Source: Hungatella sp. UBA3048 (GTDB lineage Bacteria > Bacillota > Clostridia > Lachnospirales > Lachnospiraceae). Taken from it: DNA of 43,588 nt. This document shows, one piece after another, positions 1 to 7,814 of this stretch. Location of the stretch: the NCBI GenBank assembly GCA_002367105.1, contig DFCS01000033.1, positions 133,428 through 177,015 on the forward strand, written 5' to 3'. The notes beneath the pieces are model-generated. The model worked only from the letters and a program-made list of their open reading frames with translations, had not been told where the DNA came from and did not search any database. Within the stretch, counting starts at the first letter, position 1. Every line of letters begins with the position of its first letter. A program made the translations under genes and the position numbers.

Positions 1-458
1 CTTTTGGAGCAAAGGTGATTGCCTATGATCCTGCCGCCCCGGAAACGGGCGGGCAGTCGGGGATTGTGTATCAGTCTTTGGAGGAAGTGCTGTCTCAAAG
101 TGATCTTATATCTTTGCATCTTCCTCTTAACGAAAATACCAGGGGCTTTATAAGTGGGGACCGCCTGGCACTTATGAAACGGGATGCAGTATTGATCAAT
201 TGTGCCAGAGGACCGATTGTGGATAACCGTGCCCTGGCTGAGGCCTTAAACGGGGACCGCCTGGGCTATGCCTGCATTGACGTTTTTGACGGAGAACCCC
301 CGCTGGCTGAGGATTATCCGCTACTTCACGCAAAGAACACACTGCTGACTCCCCACCAGGCGTTTTTATCTGAGGAATCCATGGTGCGCAGGGCGGAAAT
401 CACGTTTGGCAATGTGGAGAAATACCTGGCCGGAAAACCTGAAAACGTATGTGTGTAA
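1..458 (+). CDS. D-isomer-specific 2-hydroxyacid dehydrogenase, C-terminal part (cut by left edge)
   Basis: This is the C-terminal ~150 residues of an NAD(P)-dependent 2-hydroxyacid dehydrogenase, which interconverts 2-keto acids and 2-hydroxy acids in the cytoplasm. The reading frame is already open at the first base and reads FGAKVIAYDP, the second strand of the Rossmann fold, so the gene starts outside the window; a GTG at 15 is internal. The family catalytic triad is visible: Arg in NCARGPIVD, Glu in DVFDGEPP and His in LTPHQAF. The end of the lid/substrate domain follows and the protein stops normally. Substrate cannot be read from this fragment; glyoxylate/hydroxypyruvate-type or aldonate-pathway 2-keto acids are options given the sugar-acid genes at 13.4-16.2 kb. 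It converges on the minus-strand ABC gene with a 65-bp gap. Confidence 0.9.
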   Translation, partial: FGAKVIAYDPAAPETGGQSGIVYQSLEEVLSQSDLISLHLPLNENTRGFISGDRLALMKRDAVLINCARGPIVDNRALAEALNGDRLGYACIDVFDGEPPLAEDYPLLHAKNTLLTPHQAFLSEESMVRRAEITFGNVEKYLAGKPENVCV

Positions 459-461
459 ATA

Positions 462-529
462 GAGTAAGACAGTCTTAGCCCTTCAACACCGGAAATTTCC
501 TTCGTACCCGCAATGCTGCCGTCTTACTC
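462..529. repeat. 9-bp inverted repeat between convergent genes
   Basis: GAGTAAGAC (462-470) and GTCTTACTC (521-529) are perfect inverted copies about 50 bp apart, lying between two convergent genes; the right copy overlaps the stop codon of the ABC-like gene. A smaller AAGAC/GTCTT dyad sits inside the left side. There is no T-run after either arm, so this is a weak candidate for a bidirectional terminator or transcript-end hairpin. Confidence 0.35.
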
Positions 530-1933
530 ATGATCTCCGCCGGCATACTCCTGCATGGAATCCAGCGACAGGATCAGATGGCGCTCCGCCAGAGGATATA
601 TCTTTTCGAAGTCACATGTAATGATGCAAACGGTATTTCCTCTTCTGGCGATGCGCTGCAGGGATTTCTTCAGCATATGCAGGGTGTCATAATCAATATA
701 TTTTTCCGGATAAATGCAGAAGATGATTTTCTTTCGCAGAAGCTCAAGCCGGTATAAGTACATGGCCAGTTTTTCCTTCTTTGGGAGGTTCCGGCAGGAG
801 GAGCGGGGGACAAATCCTTCTTCCTCATATTCTTTTAGAAAAGTCTGTTCCACATACTGTGTTCTGGCGCGTTTTAGGATGCCCAGGGGACCGGCCAGCT
901 TCCTGTAGCTGCCGATGCATATATTATCTCTGGTGGACAGTGTTTCGAAGATACAGTCCTCCAGATCAAATCCGGCAAATACAAAGGAAGCACAGCTCTC
1001 TCCTTTGACGGGCTTATCATAGACGCTTATGAAGCCGGAGGTCAGATCCCGGGGATGGGAGAGGAGAGCCAGCAGTTGGGATGAGGCATTGCGGAATAAG
1101 TCAAAGATGGCAACGATCCCGCCTTCATGAAGTTCAAAGGAAATGTGCTTTAAGGAACCGTAACAGAGCCCATCCGCTTTCATCGCCACGACCGGAGATC
1201 CGTGGGAATAGGGCTCTGCGTAAGCCAGCGGGCGGCTGTAAAGTCTGGAGATATCAATGGCATTCCTTTTTTCATTGTATATCCATTTAACCATGCGGTG
1301 GTCGTCCATGAAGTAAATGCGGTCTGAAAAGAGCTGAAGCTGGTATATATCACAGGATGTTATAAGGAAGGAAACCTTTTTTTCTTTCAGATACTGATAC
1401 ATTCTGGAGAACTGCGGGTCCTGAAAGAAGGTCAGAGGAATGTCATCCAGGATGATCAGCCTGGCTCCCAGGATATAAGCCTTCAGTATTTCCACCAGAC
1501 ATTGCTCTGACCTTGTAAGATGGTTTACCTGCACATGGGGAGGAATCGTAAGCTTCATTTCCCTCATGTAATTCTGCGTCTCATGAAGGATAAGCTTTCT
1601 ATGCATGAGAAATGCTCTTCGCTTATGGCGCCGGATGATGAACACATTTTCCGCCACTGAGAGAGAGGGAATCAGGGAGCTGTGCCTTTGCACCAGAACA
1701 ACGTGGGAGGCCAGAACGTGAAAGGAAACAGGAGACTCTTCGTAGTAGAATCTGCCGCTGTCCGGAAGCTCCTGGCCGGAGAGGATAAGGGAAAGCAGAG
1801 ACTTTCCGGAGTCATGAAGTCCCATGAGTCCGATAATTTCACCCTTATATTGATACATAGTCAGATGGTCTATGAGCATGGTATTGTCTTTGCGCAAACA
1901 TAGATCCTGTATCCGGTACAGTTCATCAGGCAT
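524..1933 (-). CDS. Degenerate double-cassette ABC ATPase (RbsA/MglA-like)
   Basis: A 469-residue protein with the two-cassette layout of sugar-importer ATPases of the RbsA/MglA type (usually ~500 residues). The N-terminal cassette keeps a Walker A (GLHDSGKS, about residues 38-45) and a Q-loop, but its signature is LTRSEQ instead of LSGGQ, Walker B ends LILDD-like (IILDDIP, Asp where the catalytic Glu belongs) and the switch His is replaced (ITSCD). The C-terminal cassette has lost Walker A (FDLFRNASSQ, no GK[ST]) and a recognisable signature. The start at 1933 is chosen because GGAGGA lies 8 bases upstream; an in-frame ATG at 1963 has no Shine-Dalgarno. This ATG overlaps the kinase stop by 8 bp, implying translational coupling. 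It may be a regulatory or docking ATPase rather than a working importer motor; the family is clear, the role is inferred. Confidence 0.8.
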   Translation of the reverse strand: MPDELYRIQDLCLRKDNTMLIDHLTMYQYKGEIIGLMGLHDSGKSLLSLILSGQELPDSGRFYYEESPVSFHVLASHVVLVQRHSSLIPSLSVAENVFIIRRHKRRAFLMHRKLILHETQNYMREMKLTIPPHVQVNHLTRSEQCLVEILKAYILGARLIILDDIPLTFFQDPQFSRMYQYLKEKKVSFLITSCDIYQLQLFSDRIYFMDDHRMVKWIYNEKRNAIDISRLYSRPLAYAEPYSHGSPVVAMKADGLCYGSLKHISFELHEGGIVAIFDLFRNASSQLLALLSHPRDLTSGFISVYDKPVKGESCASFVFAGFDLEDCIFETLSTRDNICIGSYRKLAGPLGILKRARTQYVEQTFLKEYEEEGFVPRSSCRNLPKKEKLAMYLYRLELLRKKIIFCIYPEKYIDYDTLHMLKKSLQRIARRGNTVCIITCDFEKIYPLAERHLILSLDSMQEYAGGDHE

Positions 1934-2723
1934 AGGTATTTCCTCCGGTTTGGGAAAAGTCATCGGAATTCACGGAGATATAAGGGATGTGAATCTCCAC
2001 ATCGGTTCCCAGGGCAGGTGTGCTGGATACATGGAGACCGTAGCTGTCTCCAAAGACCAGCTTCAGCCGCCGGTTTACGTTCCACAGGGCCATGCCGGTG
2101 CTCCTTTTGCCGTGGTTGGGTGAGACATAGTACTCCTGTTTCAGGGAATGGTTCAGCATCTTAAGGGTATCGGAATCAATTCCTTTTCCATTATCGGATA
2201 TGCGGATATTAATATGTTTTTTTGCAGGGATAATTTCTATGGTAATAACCCCGTTGTCTGCGGATTCCGTAAAGGCATGTACGATGCTGTTTTCCACAAT
2301 GGGCTGCAGGGTGAGTTTGGGAATCACCGCATCCATGATGCTGCTCCAGGTATCCGGAAGATCCACGTTCAGGCAGAACCTGTCACGGAAGCGGTATTGC
2401 TGGATCTTCATATAATTGTTGATTACATTTACTTCATCGTTCAAAGTGGCGAAGTCGCTTTTCGTGCTGATGCTGTAACGGAAGAAGTTAGACAGGGCGT
2501 AGGTTATATCCGCTATCTCCCGCATGTCGCTTAGTACGGCCTGGGCACGGATGCATTCCAGGGCATTATACAGAAAATGCGGGTTTATCTGATTTTGCAG
2601 GGTAAGGAGTTCGGTCTGCTTCTTTAAGATTTCATTTTCATAGTAACGCGCATTATCCCGGACGGCCTTCTGGCTGTGCTCCTCTAAGAGCTTTTGTAAT
2701 TTCTTTTCTGTTAAGAGCTTCAT
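1926..2723 (-). CDS. Sensor histidine kinase, YesM/LytS type, soluble
   Basis: A 265-residue kinase of the His_kinase (PF06580) plus HATPase type that normally phosphorylates an AraC-type regulator. The phospho-acceptor His is in QINPHFLYN (about residue 49), followed by the N-box PIVENSIVHAF, the G1 box ISDNGKGID and a G2-like KRSTGMALWN. A short charged, probably coiled-coil stretch of ~45 residues precedes the His. Unlike typical YesM proteins (~550-600 residues with two membrane helices, an extracytoplasmic sensor and HAMP) there is no membrane segment or sensor domain, so input must come through another protein. Start at 2723 is preferred because AAAGGGAAAG lies just upstream; an ATG at 2744, one base after the regulator's stop, has no ribosome site. 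Middle gene of the regulator-kinase-ATPase operon. Confidence 0.9.
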   Translation of the reverse strand: MKLLTEKKLQKLLEEHSQKAVRDNARYYENEILKKQTELLTLQNQINPHFLYNALECIRAQAVLSDMREIADITYALSNFFRYSISTKSDFATLNDEVNVINNYMKIQQYRFRDRFCLNVDLPDTWSSIMDAVIPKLTLQPIVENSIVHAFTESADNGVITIEIIPAKKHINIRISDNGKGIDSDTLKMLNHSLKQEYYVSPNHGKRSTGMALWNVNRRLKLVFGDSYGLHVSSTPALGTDVEIHIPYISVNSDDFSQTGGNTYA

Positions 2724-2745
2724 AGTCTTTCTTTCCCTTTGCATG

Positions 2746-4356
2746 TCAACTGTATATTTTTCGGTAATCCTTCGGCGTGATGCCTACGTATTTTTTAAAA
2801 AGCTTGCTGAAATAACGGGCATCCTGAAAACCTGTGGAATATGCAATCTCATTGATGGACAGATTCGAGTCCTTTAGGAACTCCCTGGCCTGACCGATCC
2901 GGTATGAATTTAAATAGTCCACAAAATTCTCACCGGTTTCCTTTTTAAAGATATTGGAAAGGTAGGCAGGATTTAAGGTTACTAAAAGCGCGGCATCCTC
3001 CAGCCGGATTGGATCCGTGTAATGTTCCTCAATGTATTTGAGTACCATTCGGATGGGGCGGGTGTTCTGAGCCTGGACGGCCTTTAGGATATTTTCAAAT
3101 ATGTAGGACACAGGTTCCGATATGGCAGCCTTTAAGGTATCCAGGGACAATGCGTTTTCTATGGCGTAGCGGATCTGGCCGGATAGGTAGTCAAGCGGCA
3201 GCTCTTCCTGGTCCAAAGATAAGTCCATGCGTACAAGCATCCGGCATATCTCCCCCAGCATGTCAATGACGTCAAACAGTGGAAAAAGGTTCTTTGGTCT
3301 GAAAAACAACTGATTTAATGTTGCCATAAAATCCGTGATGTTTACAGATTCAATGGCCTTTTTGAACTGCTGCAGATACATGCTTTTTTCCACCTCTGTA
3401 AGATACGGGACCGGAGGCAGCTTCTTCCGGTACAGGATCTGTCCGCAGCCCGACAGTATGCGGTAATAGGCAGCATCCATGGCGTCCTTATTGGACTGCC
3501 CGAAGGAAGAAATCTTATCATAGGAGTCGCCGACGCCCACGGTTATCTTAAGTCCGGCAAACAGGTCCAGAAGATTACAGGCCTTCTGGTAAAATTCCTG
3601 GAGGTGGCTAAATAAAGATCCGGCCGCCTGCCGGGGATAATTGATGCCGAGATAGATAGCGCTGCCCTCCATGCAGGAAAGAACCTGGAAGCAGAAGTCT
3701 TCAAATTCCTCGTGGAACATGGAGATCAGCTTTTTGTTTAAGGAGCTGATATTGTCCAGATTATCCGCACTCTGGTTGACAAAATCCAGCTTGAGGCAGA
3801 GGATACAAAACAGTCCGGGTTTAAAGTCTATGCCATATTCACCGATGACCTGCTCCAGCGGGACGGCAGGGTCCTGGATTTCCCATATAATCCTCTTTAA
3901 GAAAAAAGATCTGCCGGGATGTTCTGTGTGGATGGCAGGCATAGCATTGCCTGCAGCCTGGGTCTTATTGGTATTCAATTCTTCCATGATTTTCTTAAGG
4001 GCCTGGTTCAGTTCGTTTTCATTGATGGGTTTTAAAATATAGTCATCCACCGAATATTTCAAGGCATTGTGAGCGTATTCAAACTGTTTATAGCCGCTTA
4101 CGATGATGAAGCGGCAGGGAATATTTAAATATCGTGTCTGACGGATCAGCTCAATGCCGTCCATAACTGGCATGCTGATGTCCGTAATCACGATGGCAGG
4201 ACGTATATCCTGAATCTGCCAAAACAGCTCCTGCCCGTTGTGGGCACAGCCGGCAAATTCCAACTGCAGCTCATCCCATAGAATCATCTTTTTCATCAGC
4301 TCACAGATCAGGAATTCATCGTCGGCTATGAGCACCTTCATTCTTTCACTTATCAC
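2746..4356 (-). CDS. Response regulator, REC + AraC-type HTH (YesN family)
   Basis: A 536-residue transcription regulator. The receiver domain (about 6-125) shows the acidic pocket ADDE, the phospho-acceptor Asp59 in IVITDISMPVMDG and the conserved Lys in DDYILKPI. A poorly conserved middle part of ~300 residues follows, then two AraC helix-turn-helix units in the last ~100 residues (EDAALLVTLNPAYLSNIFKK and INEIAYSTGFQDARYFSKLF). The chosen start is GTG at 4356, with AAGGGG five bases upstream; the ATG five codons later has no usable ribosome site. It heads the operon with the kinase and ATPase-like protein and diverges from the sugar operon, which by analogy with YesMN/XylFII-LytS-YesN systems is its likely target. 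Confidence 0.92.
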   Translation of the reverse strand: MISERMKVLIADDEFLICELMKKMILWDELQLEFAGCAHNGQELFWQIQDIRPAIVITDISMPVMDGIELIRQTRYLNIPCRFIIVSGYKQFEYAHNALKYSVDDYILKPINENELNQALKKIMEELNTNKTQAAGNAMPAIHTEHPGRSFFLKRIIWEIQDPAVPLEQVIGEYGIDFKPGLFCILCLKLDFVNQSADNLDNISSLNKKLISMFHEEFEDFCFQVLSCMEGSAIYLGINYPRQAAGSLFSHLQEFYQKACNLLDLFAGLKITVGVGDSYDKISSFGQSNKDAMDAAYYRILSGCGQILYRKKLPPVPYLTEVEKSMYLQQFKKAIESVNITDFMATLNQLFFRPKNLFPLFDVIDMLGEICRMLVRMDLSLDQEELPLDYLSGQIRYAIENALSLDTLKAAISEPVSYIFENILKAVQAQNTRPIRMVLKYIEEHYTDPIRLEDAALLVTLNPAYLSNIFKKETGENFVDYLNSYRIGQAREFLKDSNLSINEIAYSTGFQDARYFSKLFKKYVGITPKDYRKIYS

Positions 4357-4388
4357 AGGACCCCTTCTTTCTCTTATAATTTGTCATT

Positions 4389-4417
4389 AATATAGCATAC
4401 CAAAATGGTAGTGTAAA
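4389..4417 (-). promoter_or_regulatory. Promoter of the two-component operon with embedded palindrome
   Basis: On the minus strand TTTACA (4412-4417), a 17-bp spacer and TATATT (4389-4394) form a good sigma-A promoter, with a TG one base before the -10. The perfect dyad TACCAAAATGGTA (4398-4410) fills the spacer, a natural position for a repressor site. The leader to the GTG start is about 25-30 bases. Confidence 0.6.
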
Positions 4418-4501
4418 TGGAGGGGTTAGTAAAAATGCATAAAAAATATGCTGTAAAAATACAAAAATAGAAATATTACACATATTCTAAAAAACGGTGC
4501 A

Positions 4502-4558
4502 TTGAAAAAAGCCTAAAACAATCTTATGATAAGTTCCATCAAACACCTGTGAACAGGT
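4502..4558 (+). promoter_or_regulatory. Promoter and 14-bp operator-like dyad of the sugar operon
   Basis: TTGAAA (4502-4507), 17 bp and TATGAT (4525-4530) form a sigma-A promoter facing the sugar operon. Just downstream, ACCTGT-GA-ACAGGT (4545-4558) is a perfect dyad in the early transcribed region, before the AAGGAG ribosome site of the binding-protein gene. It could be an operator or a short 5' hairpin. The upstream A/T-rich stretch 4430-4500 could hold the AraC-type regulator site, but no clear direct repeat was recognised. Confidence 0.55.
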
Positions 4559-4580
4559 TGAACTGGAAAGGAGAAGGAGT

Positions 4581-5942
4581 ATGAACAAACAGATTCTTGC
4601 ATGTGTATTGGCAGCAGCTATGGCAGCAGGAGCCCTTGCGGGATGCAGCGGAACTTCCAAAAGTGGAGCAGCAGCGGGTGAAACGACAGCTTCAAAGGTA
4701 TCCGCTGGGGGAGCGGAGAGCCAGGGAGGGGAGGCAAAGACCGGGGAGAATATCACCCTTACGCTGTGGCATATTGAAAATGACGCAAAGCGCCAGGAGG
4801 TAGTGAAACGTTGTATAGAGAGATTTGAGGCAAGCCATCCCAATGTAAAGGTGGAACAGGTGCCCATGGAGAACGACCCTTATAAGACCAAGCTTACCAC
4901 CGCCATGGCAGCCGGACAGGAGCCGGATATATTCATCTCCTGGGGCGGCGGCTGGCTCCAGTCCTTTGTGGAAGAGGGAAAGGTGCTTGATATTGACGAG
5001 GACGTGAGAAAAATCTCTGACATCTACCACGAGTCAGCCCTGTCTCTTTTCGAGCTTGAGGGGAAATACTGGGCAGTGCCCTTTAGGGCAGGCGCGGCCC
5101 CTGTGTACTATAATACCGAGATTTATAAGGATCTGGGACTTAAGGTTCCGGAGACGGTAGAAGAGCTTGAGGCCAATTGTGAAATTATTAAGGAACATGG
5201 CATCATCCCCTTTGCCGAGGGAAATTCCAGCCAGTGGCCGGGGGCGCTTACCTTTATATGGCTGTCCCTTAGAGAGGGAGGTTCCCAGACGTTCCTTGAC
5301 GCCTATAACCGTACCGGCAATGCTACGTTTGAGGACGAGAGCTTTATTAAAGCCGGACAGAGGATCCAGGATTGGGTGAAGAAAGGATATTACCCCGAAG
5401 GCCTCAATGGTATCAACTATGATACCGGAGGATCCAGAATGCTGTTTTACAGCGGTCAGGCAGCTCACATTGTACAGACCAACAGTTTCGTATCCAACTG
5501 TAAGTCTGAAAAACCGGATTTCTACGAGAATAATCTGGGGTTGTTCAACTACCCTGTAATAGAAGGCGGCAAAGGGAAGGCAGACGAGATCTTGGGAGGA
5601 GGCAACGGATATTCCATCTCTGCTTCCTGCAAAAATCCCAAAGAAGCGATGGAACTGGTTAAAGTCCTGACAGATCAGGAGTATGCCCAGGATATGTCTG
5701 ATACGGCAGGAATCCTCACCGGAATAAAGGGTGTGGAAATCAAGGACAGCAAGCTCCAGCAGATGGAGGGGCTTCTGGTTCATGCCTCTTATATGCAGAA
5801 CTTCTACGATCAGTTCCTGCCAACAGAGCTTGGAAACTTACATAAGCAGACCACCTACGACCTCTTCGGACTCACCACCACGCCAGAGCAGGCGGCCGCT
5901 GACATGGAAGCACTGGCACAGAAGGATCTGGTTAAGAAATAA
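4581..5942 (+). CDS. Extracellular sugar-binding lipoprotein (CUT1 ABC importer)
   Basis: A 453-residue family 1 solute-binding protein that captures an oligosaccharide outside the membrane and delivers it to the two permeases encoded next. The signal peptide ends in lipobox LAGC with the lipid-modified Cys22, followed by a Ser/Gly/Ala-rich linker to about residue 52. The mature domain begins ITLTLWHIENDAKR, and the phrase KLTTAMAAGQEPDIFISWGGG is typical of the family. An AAGGAG site lies ahead of the ATG. It is the first gene of the plus-strand operon and is separated from the permeases by a hairpin, the usual arrangement for making binding protein in excess. Substrate is not readable from sequence; the glycosidases downstream suggest a beta-linked gluco- or xylo-oligosaccharide. 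Confidence 0.93.
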   Translation: MNKQILACVLAAAMAAGALAGCSGTSKSGAAAGETTASKVSAGGAESQGGEAKTGENITLTLWHIENDAKRQEVVKRCIERFEASHPNVKVEQVPMENDPYKTKLTTAMAAGQEPDIFISWGGGWLQSFVEEGKVLDIDEDVRKISDIYHESALSLFELEGKYWAVPFRAGAAPVYYNTEIYKDLGLKVPETVEELEANCEIIKEHGIIPFAEGNSSQWPGALTFIWLSLREGGSQTFLDAYNRTGNATFEDESFIKAGQRIQDWVKKGYYPEGLNGINYDTGGSRMLFYSGQAAHIVQTNSFVSNCKSEKPDFYENNLGLFNYPVIEGGKGKADEILGGGNGYSISASCKNPKEAMELVKVLTDQEYAQDMSDTAGILTGIKGVEIKDSKLQQMEGLLVHASYMQNFYDQFLPTELGNLHKQTTYDLFGLTTTPEQAAADMEALAQKDLVKK

Positions 5943-5959
5943 TACATGACATGAAAGAA

Positions 5960-5998
5960 GAGGGTGTTGCATGGCAGAATGCATGTTGCAACGCCCTC
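5960..5998 (+). other. Intercistronic hairpin after the binding-protein gene
   Basis: GAGGGTGTTGCA (5960-5971) pairs with TGCAACGCCCTC (5987-5998) over 12 bp with one G-U pair and a 15-nt loop. No T-run follows, so it is not an intrinsic terminator. Its place right after the binding-protein stop fits an mRNA-stabilising or processing hairpin that raises binding protein over permease output. Confidence 0.6.
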
Positions 5999-6034
5999 AT
6001 TCCGGATCGTCCTTGCGTGAGAAGGAGTGATTAT

Positions 6035-6907
6035 ATGAGCAAACGAAATAAACATATTGGAATCATAACGCTGTTCGTGCTTCCGGCCCTGCTGTTTTAC
6101 GGTACATTTAACGTAGTGGGAATCGTCAGGACATTCATTTACAGCTTTATGGACTGGAAGGGGATCAGCGCCAACAGGACCTTTGCAGGATTTGGGAATT
6201 ACATCGAGCTGTTCGGAGATTCTTTGTTCTGGAATGCCATGAGGAATAACGTAATCCTGGTTATTGTATCCGTGGCCATCCAGCTCCCCGGAGCCCTGCT
6301 CTTAGCCCTGCTGATCAATCAGGAGCTTAAGGGAACAAGGTTTTTCCGTACGGTGTTTTTTATGCCGATGCTGCTGTCCACGGTTGCTACCGGTATCATG
6401 TGGATCCTGTTTTACGATCCCTATTTTGGCCTGATAGCCAGTCTTATGCAGAAACTGGGGTTAAAAAGCATTGCTTTTCTGGAAGGAAGATCATCCATGC
6501 CTTCCATTCTGTTCGTCATATGCTGGCAGTTCATTCCCTTCTATATGATTATATTAAAGGCGGGACTGACTAATATCCCGACGGACATTTATGAGGCAGC
6601 CAGGATCGACGGGGCAAATGGGAAGCAGTGCTTCTGGAAAATCACCCTTCCGCTGCTTGTACCGACCCTTCGCTCGGCGGCGGTCCTGCAGCTGGTTGGG
6701 TCTTTAAAATACTTTGACTTATTCTATGTCATGATGGGCGGCGCCCCCAACAGGGCGACAGAGCTGATGGCTACCTACATGTACAAGAAAGGATTTACGG
6801 AATTCCGTATGGGATATGCCAGCGCCATTGCTGCCAGCATGTTCATTCTGTGTTTTGCCATAGCATGCATGTTCCTTTACATTACGAGAGATAAGGAGGT
6901 GGCATAA
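6035..6907 (+). CDS. Sugar ABC transporter permease (MalF/UgpA family)
   Basis: A 290-residue inner-membrane permease with about six transmembrane helices. The CUT1 coupling loop EAARIDGANGKQCFWKITLP (EAA motif) is present in the C-terminal third and contacts the ATPase. Start at 6035 (MSKRNKHIG) is chosen because GAAGGAG lies just upstream; the frame is open back to 5951 but that extension runs through the hairpin and has no ribosome site. Works with the preceding binding protein and the next permease. No CUT1 ATPase is encoded here, so a shared MsmK-type ATPase elsewhere is expected, as is common in Firmicutes. Confidence 0.93.
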   Translation: MSKRNKHIGIITLFVLPALLFYGTFNVVGIVRTFIYSFMDWKGISANRTFAGFGNYIELFGDSLFWNAMRNNVILVIVSVAIQLPGALLLALLINQELKGTRFFRTVFFMPMLLSTVATGIMWILFYDPYFGLIASLMQKLGLKSIAFLEGRSSMPSILFVICWQFIPFYMIILKAGLTNIPTDIYEAARIDGANGKQCFWKITLPLLVPTLRSAAVLQLVGSLKYFDLFYVMMGGAPNRATELMATYMYKKGFTEFRMGYASAIAASMFILCFAIACMFLYITRDKEVA

Positions 6908-6908
6908 T

Positions 6909-7742
6909 ATGGGAGTGTTGTTAAAAAGAAAAATAAAGAATATCATTCTTTACGCAGTCAGCATAGCTATTGCACTGATCACAGGATTTCCCTTTGTGTT
7001 TCTGGTCATCAACAGTTTTAAGGGCATGGGGGAATATTTAACTAATATCTGGAGACTGCCCCAAGAGCCGTTTTTCGGAAATTACCAGTTGGTTCTGAAA
7101 CCGGATTTTCTCCGGTACTTCCTAAACAGCGTTATAGTATCAGGGGTCAGCGTTTTCATCATTGTGGTCGTATCGTCCATGATTTCCTTTACCTTTGCAA
7201 GGCTTAAATACAGAGGGAAAAATCTGCTTTACTTTGCCATTATCGCGGGAATGATGATCCCGGTACATACGACTCTGATCCCCACATTCACGCTTTTAAG
7301 CAGCATTGGCCTGACAGATACCTTAACCGGTCTGGTGGGGCCTTATGTCAGTTATAACATTCCCATTGCCGTTTTCATACTGACTCAGTTTTTCCGGGAG
7401 ATACCAAAGGAGCTGGAGGAAGCGGCCATCATTGACGGCTGCAGCATTGTGGGAACCTTTAAGAATATCATACTTCCGCTGTCCGGTCCGGCTATTTCCA
7501 CTATTGTAGTGTATACATTTTTGAACATCTGGAATGAATTCATTAATGCCAATGTGCTGATCAACAGTACGGGAAAGAAGACCCTGCCCTTAGGGATCCG
7601 GGAATTCTACGGCATGCAGTCTGTCAATATACCGGCAGTGCTTACCGCTATCCTGATCGGATCGCTTCCGGTCATCCTTTTGTACTTCTTTGCGCAGGAA
7701 AAGGTAGTTAACGGATTGACCCAGGGAGCGGTAAAAGGCTGA
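6909..7742 (+). CDS. Sugar ABC transporter permease (MalG/UgpE family)
   Basis: A 277-residue partner permease with about six membrane helices and the EAA loop EELEEAAIIDGCSIVGTFKN near residue 180. The C-terminal end FFAQEKVVNGLTQGAVKG is the usual MalG-family tail. It starts two bases after the previous stop, with AAGGAGG inside the end of that gene, so the two permeases are translated together and should form the heterodimeric channel. Confidence 0.94.
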   Translation: MGVLLKRKIKNIILYAVSIAIALITGFPFVFLVINSFKGMGEYLTNIWRLPQEPFFGNYQLVLKPDFLRYFLNSVIVSGVSVFIIVVVSSMISFTFARLKYRGKNLLYFAIIAGMMIPVHTTLIPTFTLLSSIGLTDTLTGLVGPYVSYNIPIAVFILTQFFREIPKELEEAAIIDGCSIVGTFKNIILPLSGPAISTIVVYTFLNIWNEFINANVLINSTGKKTLPLGIREFYGMQSVNIPAVLTAILIGSLPVILLYFFAQEKVVNGLTQGAVKG

Positions 7743-7754
7743 GTGAGCCCGGAA

Positions 7755-7796
7755 GGGACAAATCTTTAGGGACAGATATTAAGGGACAGATCGTAA
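7755..7796 (+). repeat. Three tandem 14-bp repeats before the GH3 gene
   Basis: Units beginning GGGACA at 7755, 7769 and 7783 repeat every 14 bp (GGGACAAATCTTTA, GGGACAGATATTAA, GGGACAGATCGTAA). They fill the 72-bp gap between the permease and the GH3 ribosome site. They may be a slippage product or a protein/RNA contact array. Confidence 0.7.
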
Positions 7797-7814
7797 GAGA
7801 GGAGAGGATTAGAT

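Noticed and set aside
2148..2534. Plus-strand frame inside the histidine kinase gene
   Set aside because: Lies opposite the HATPase domain, has no ribosome site and no family resemblance.
5034..5783. 249-codon minus-strand frame opposite the sugar-binding protein gene
   Set aside because: Antisense shadow of a clear lipoprotein gene; no domain and composition typical of a reverse-complement frame.
5951..6034. N-terminal extension of the MalF-type permease back to an ATG at 5951
   Set aside because: The stretch is occupied by the intercistronic hairpin, lacks a ribosome site, and the AAGGAG before 6035 fits the normal start.
7755..7796. Tandem repeats considered as a CRISPR remnant
   Set aside because: Units are 14 bp with no spacers and no cas genes nearby.
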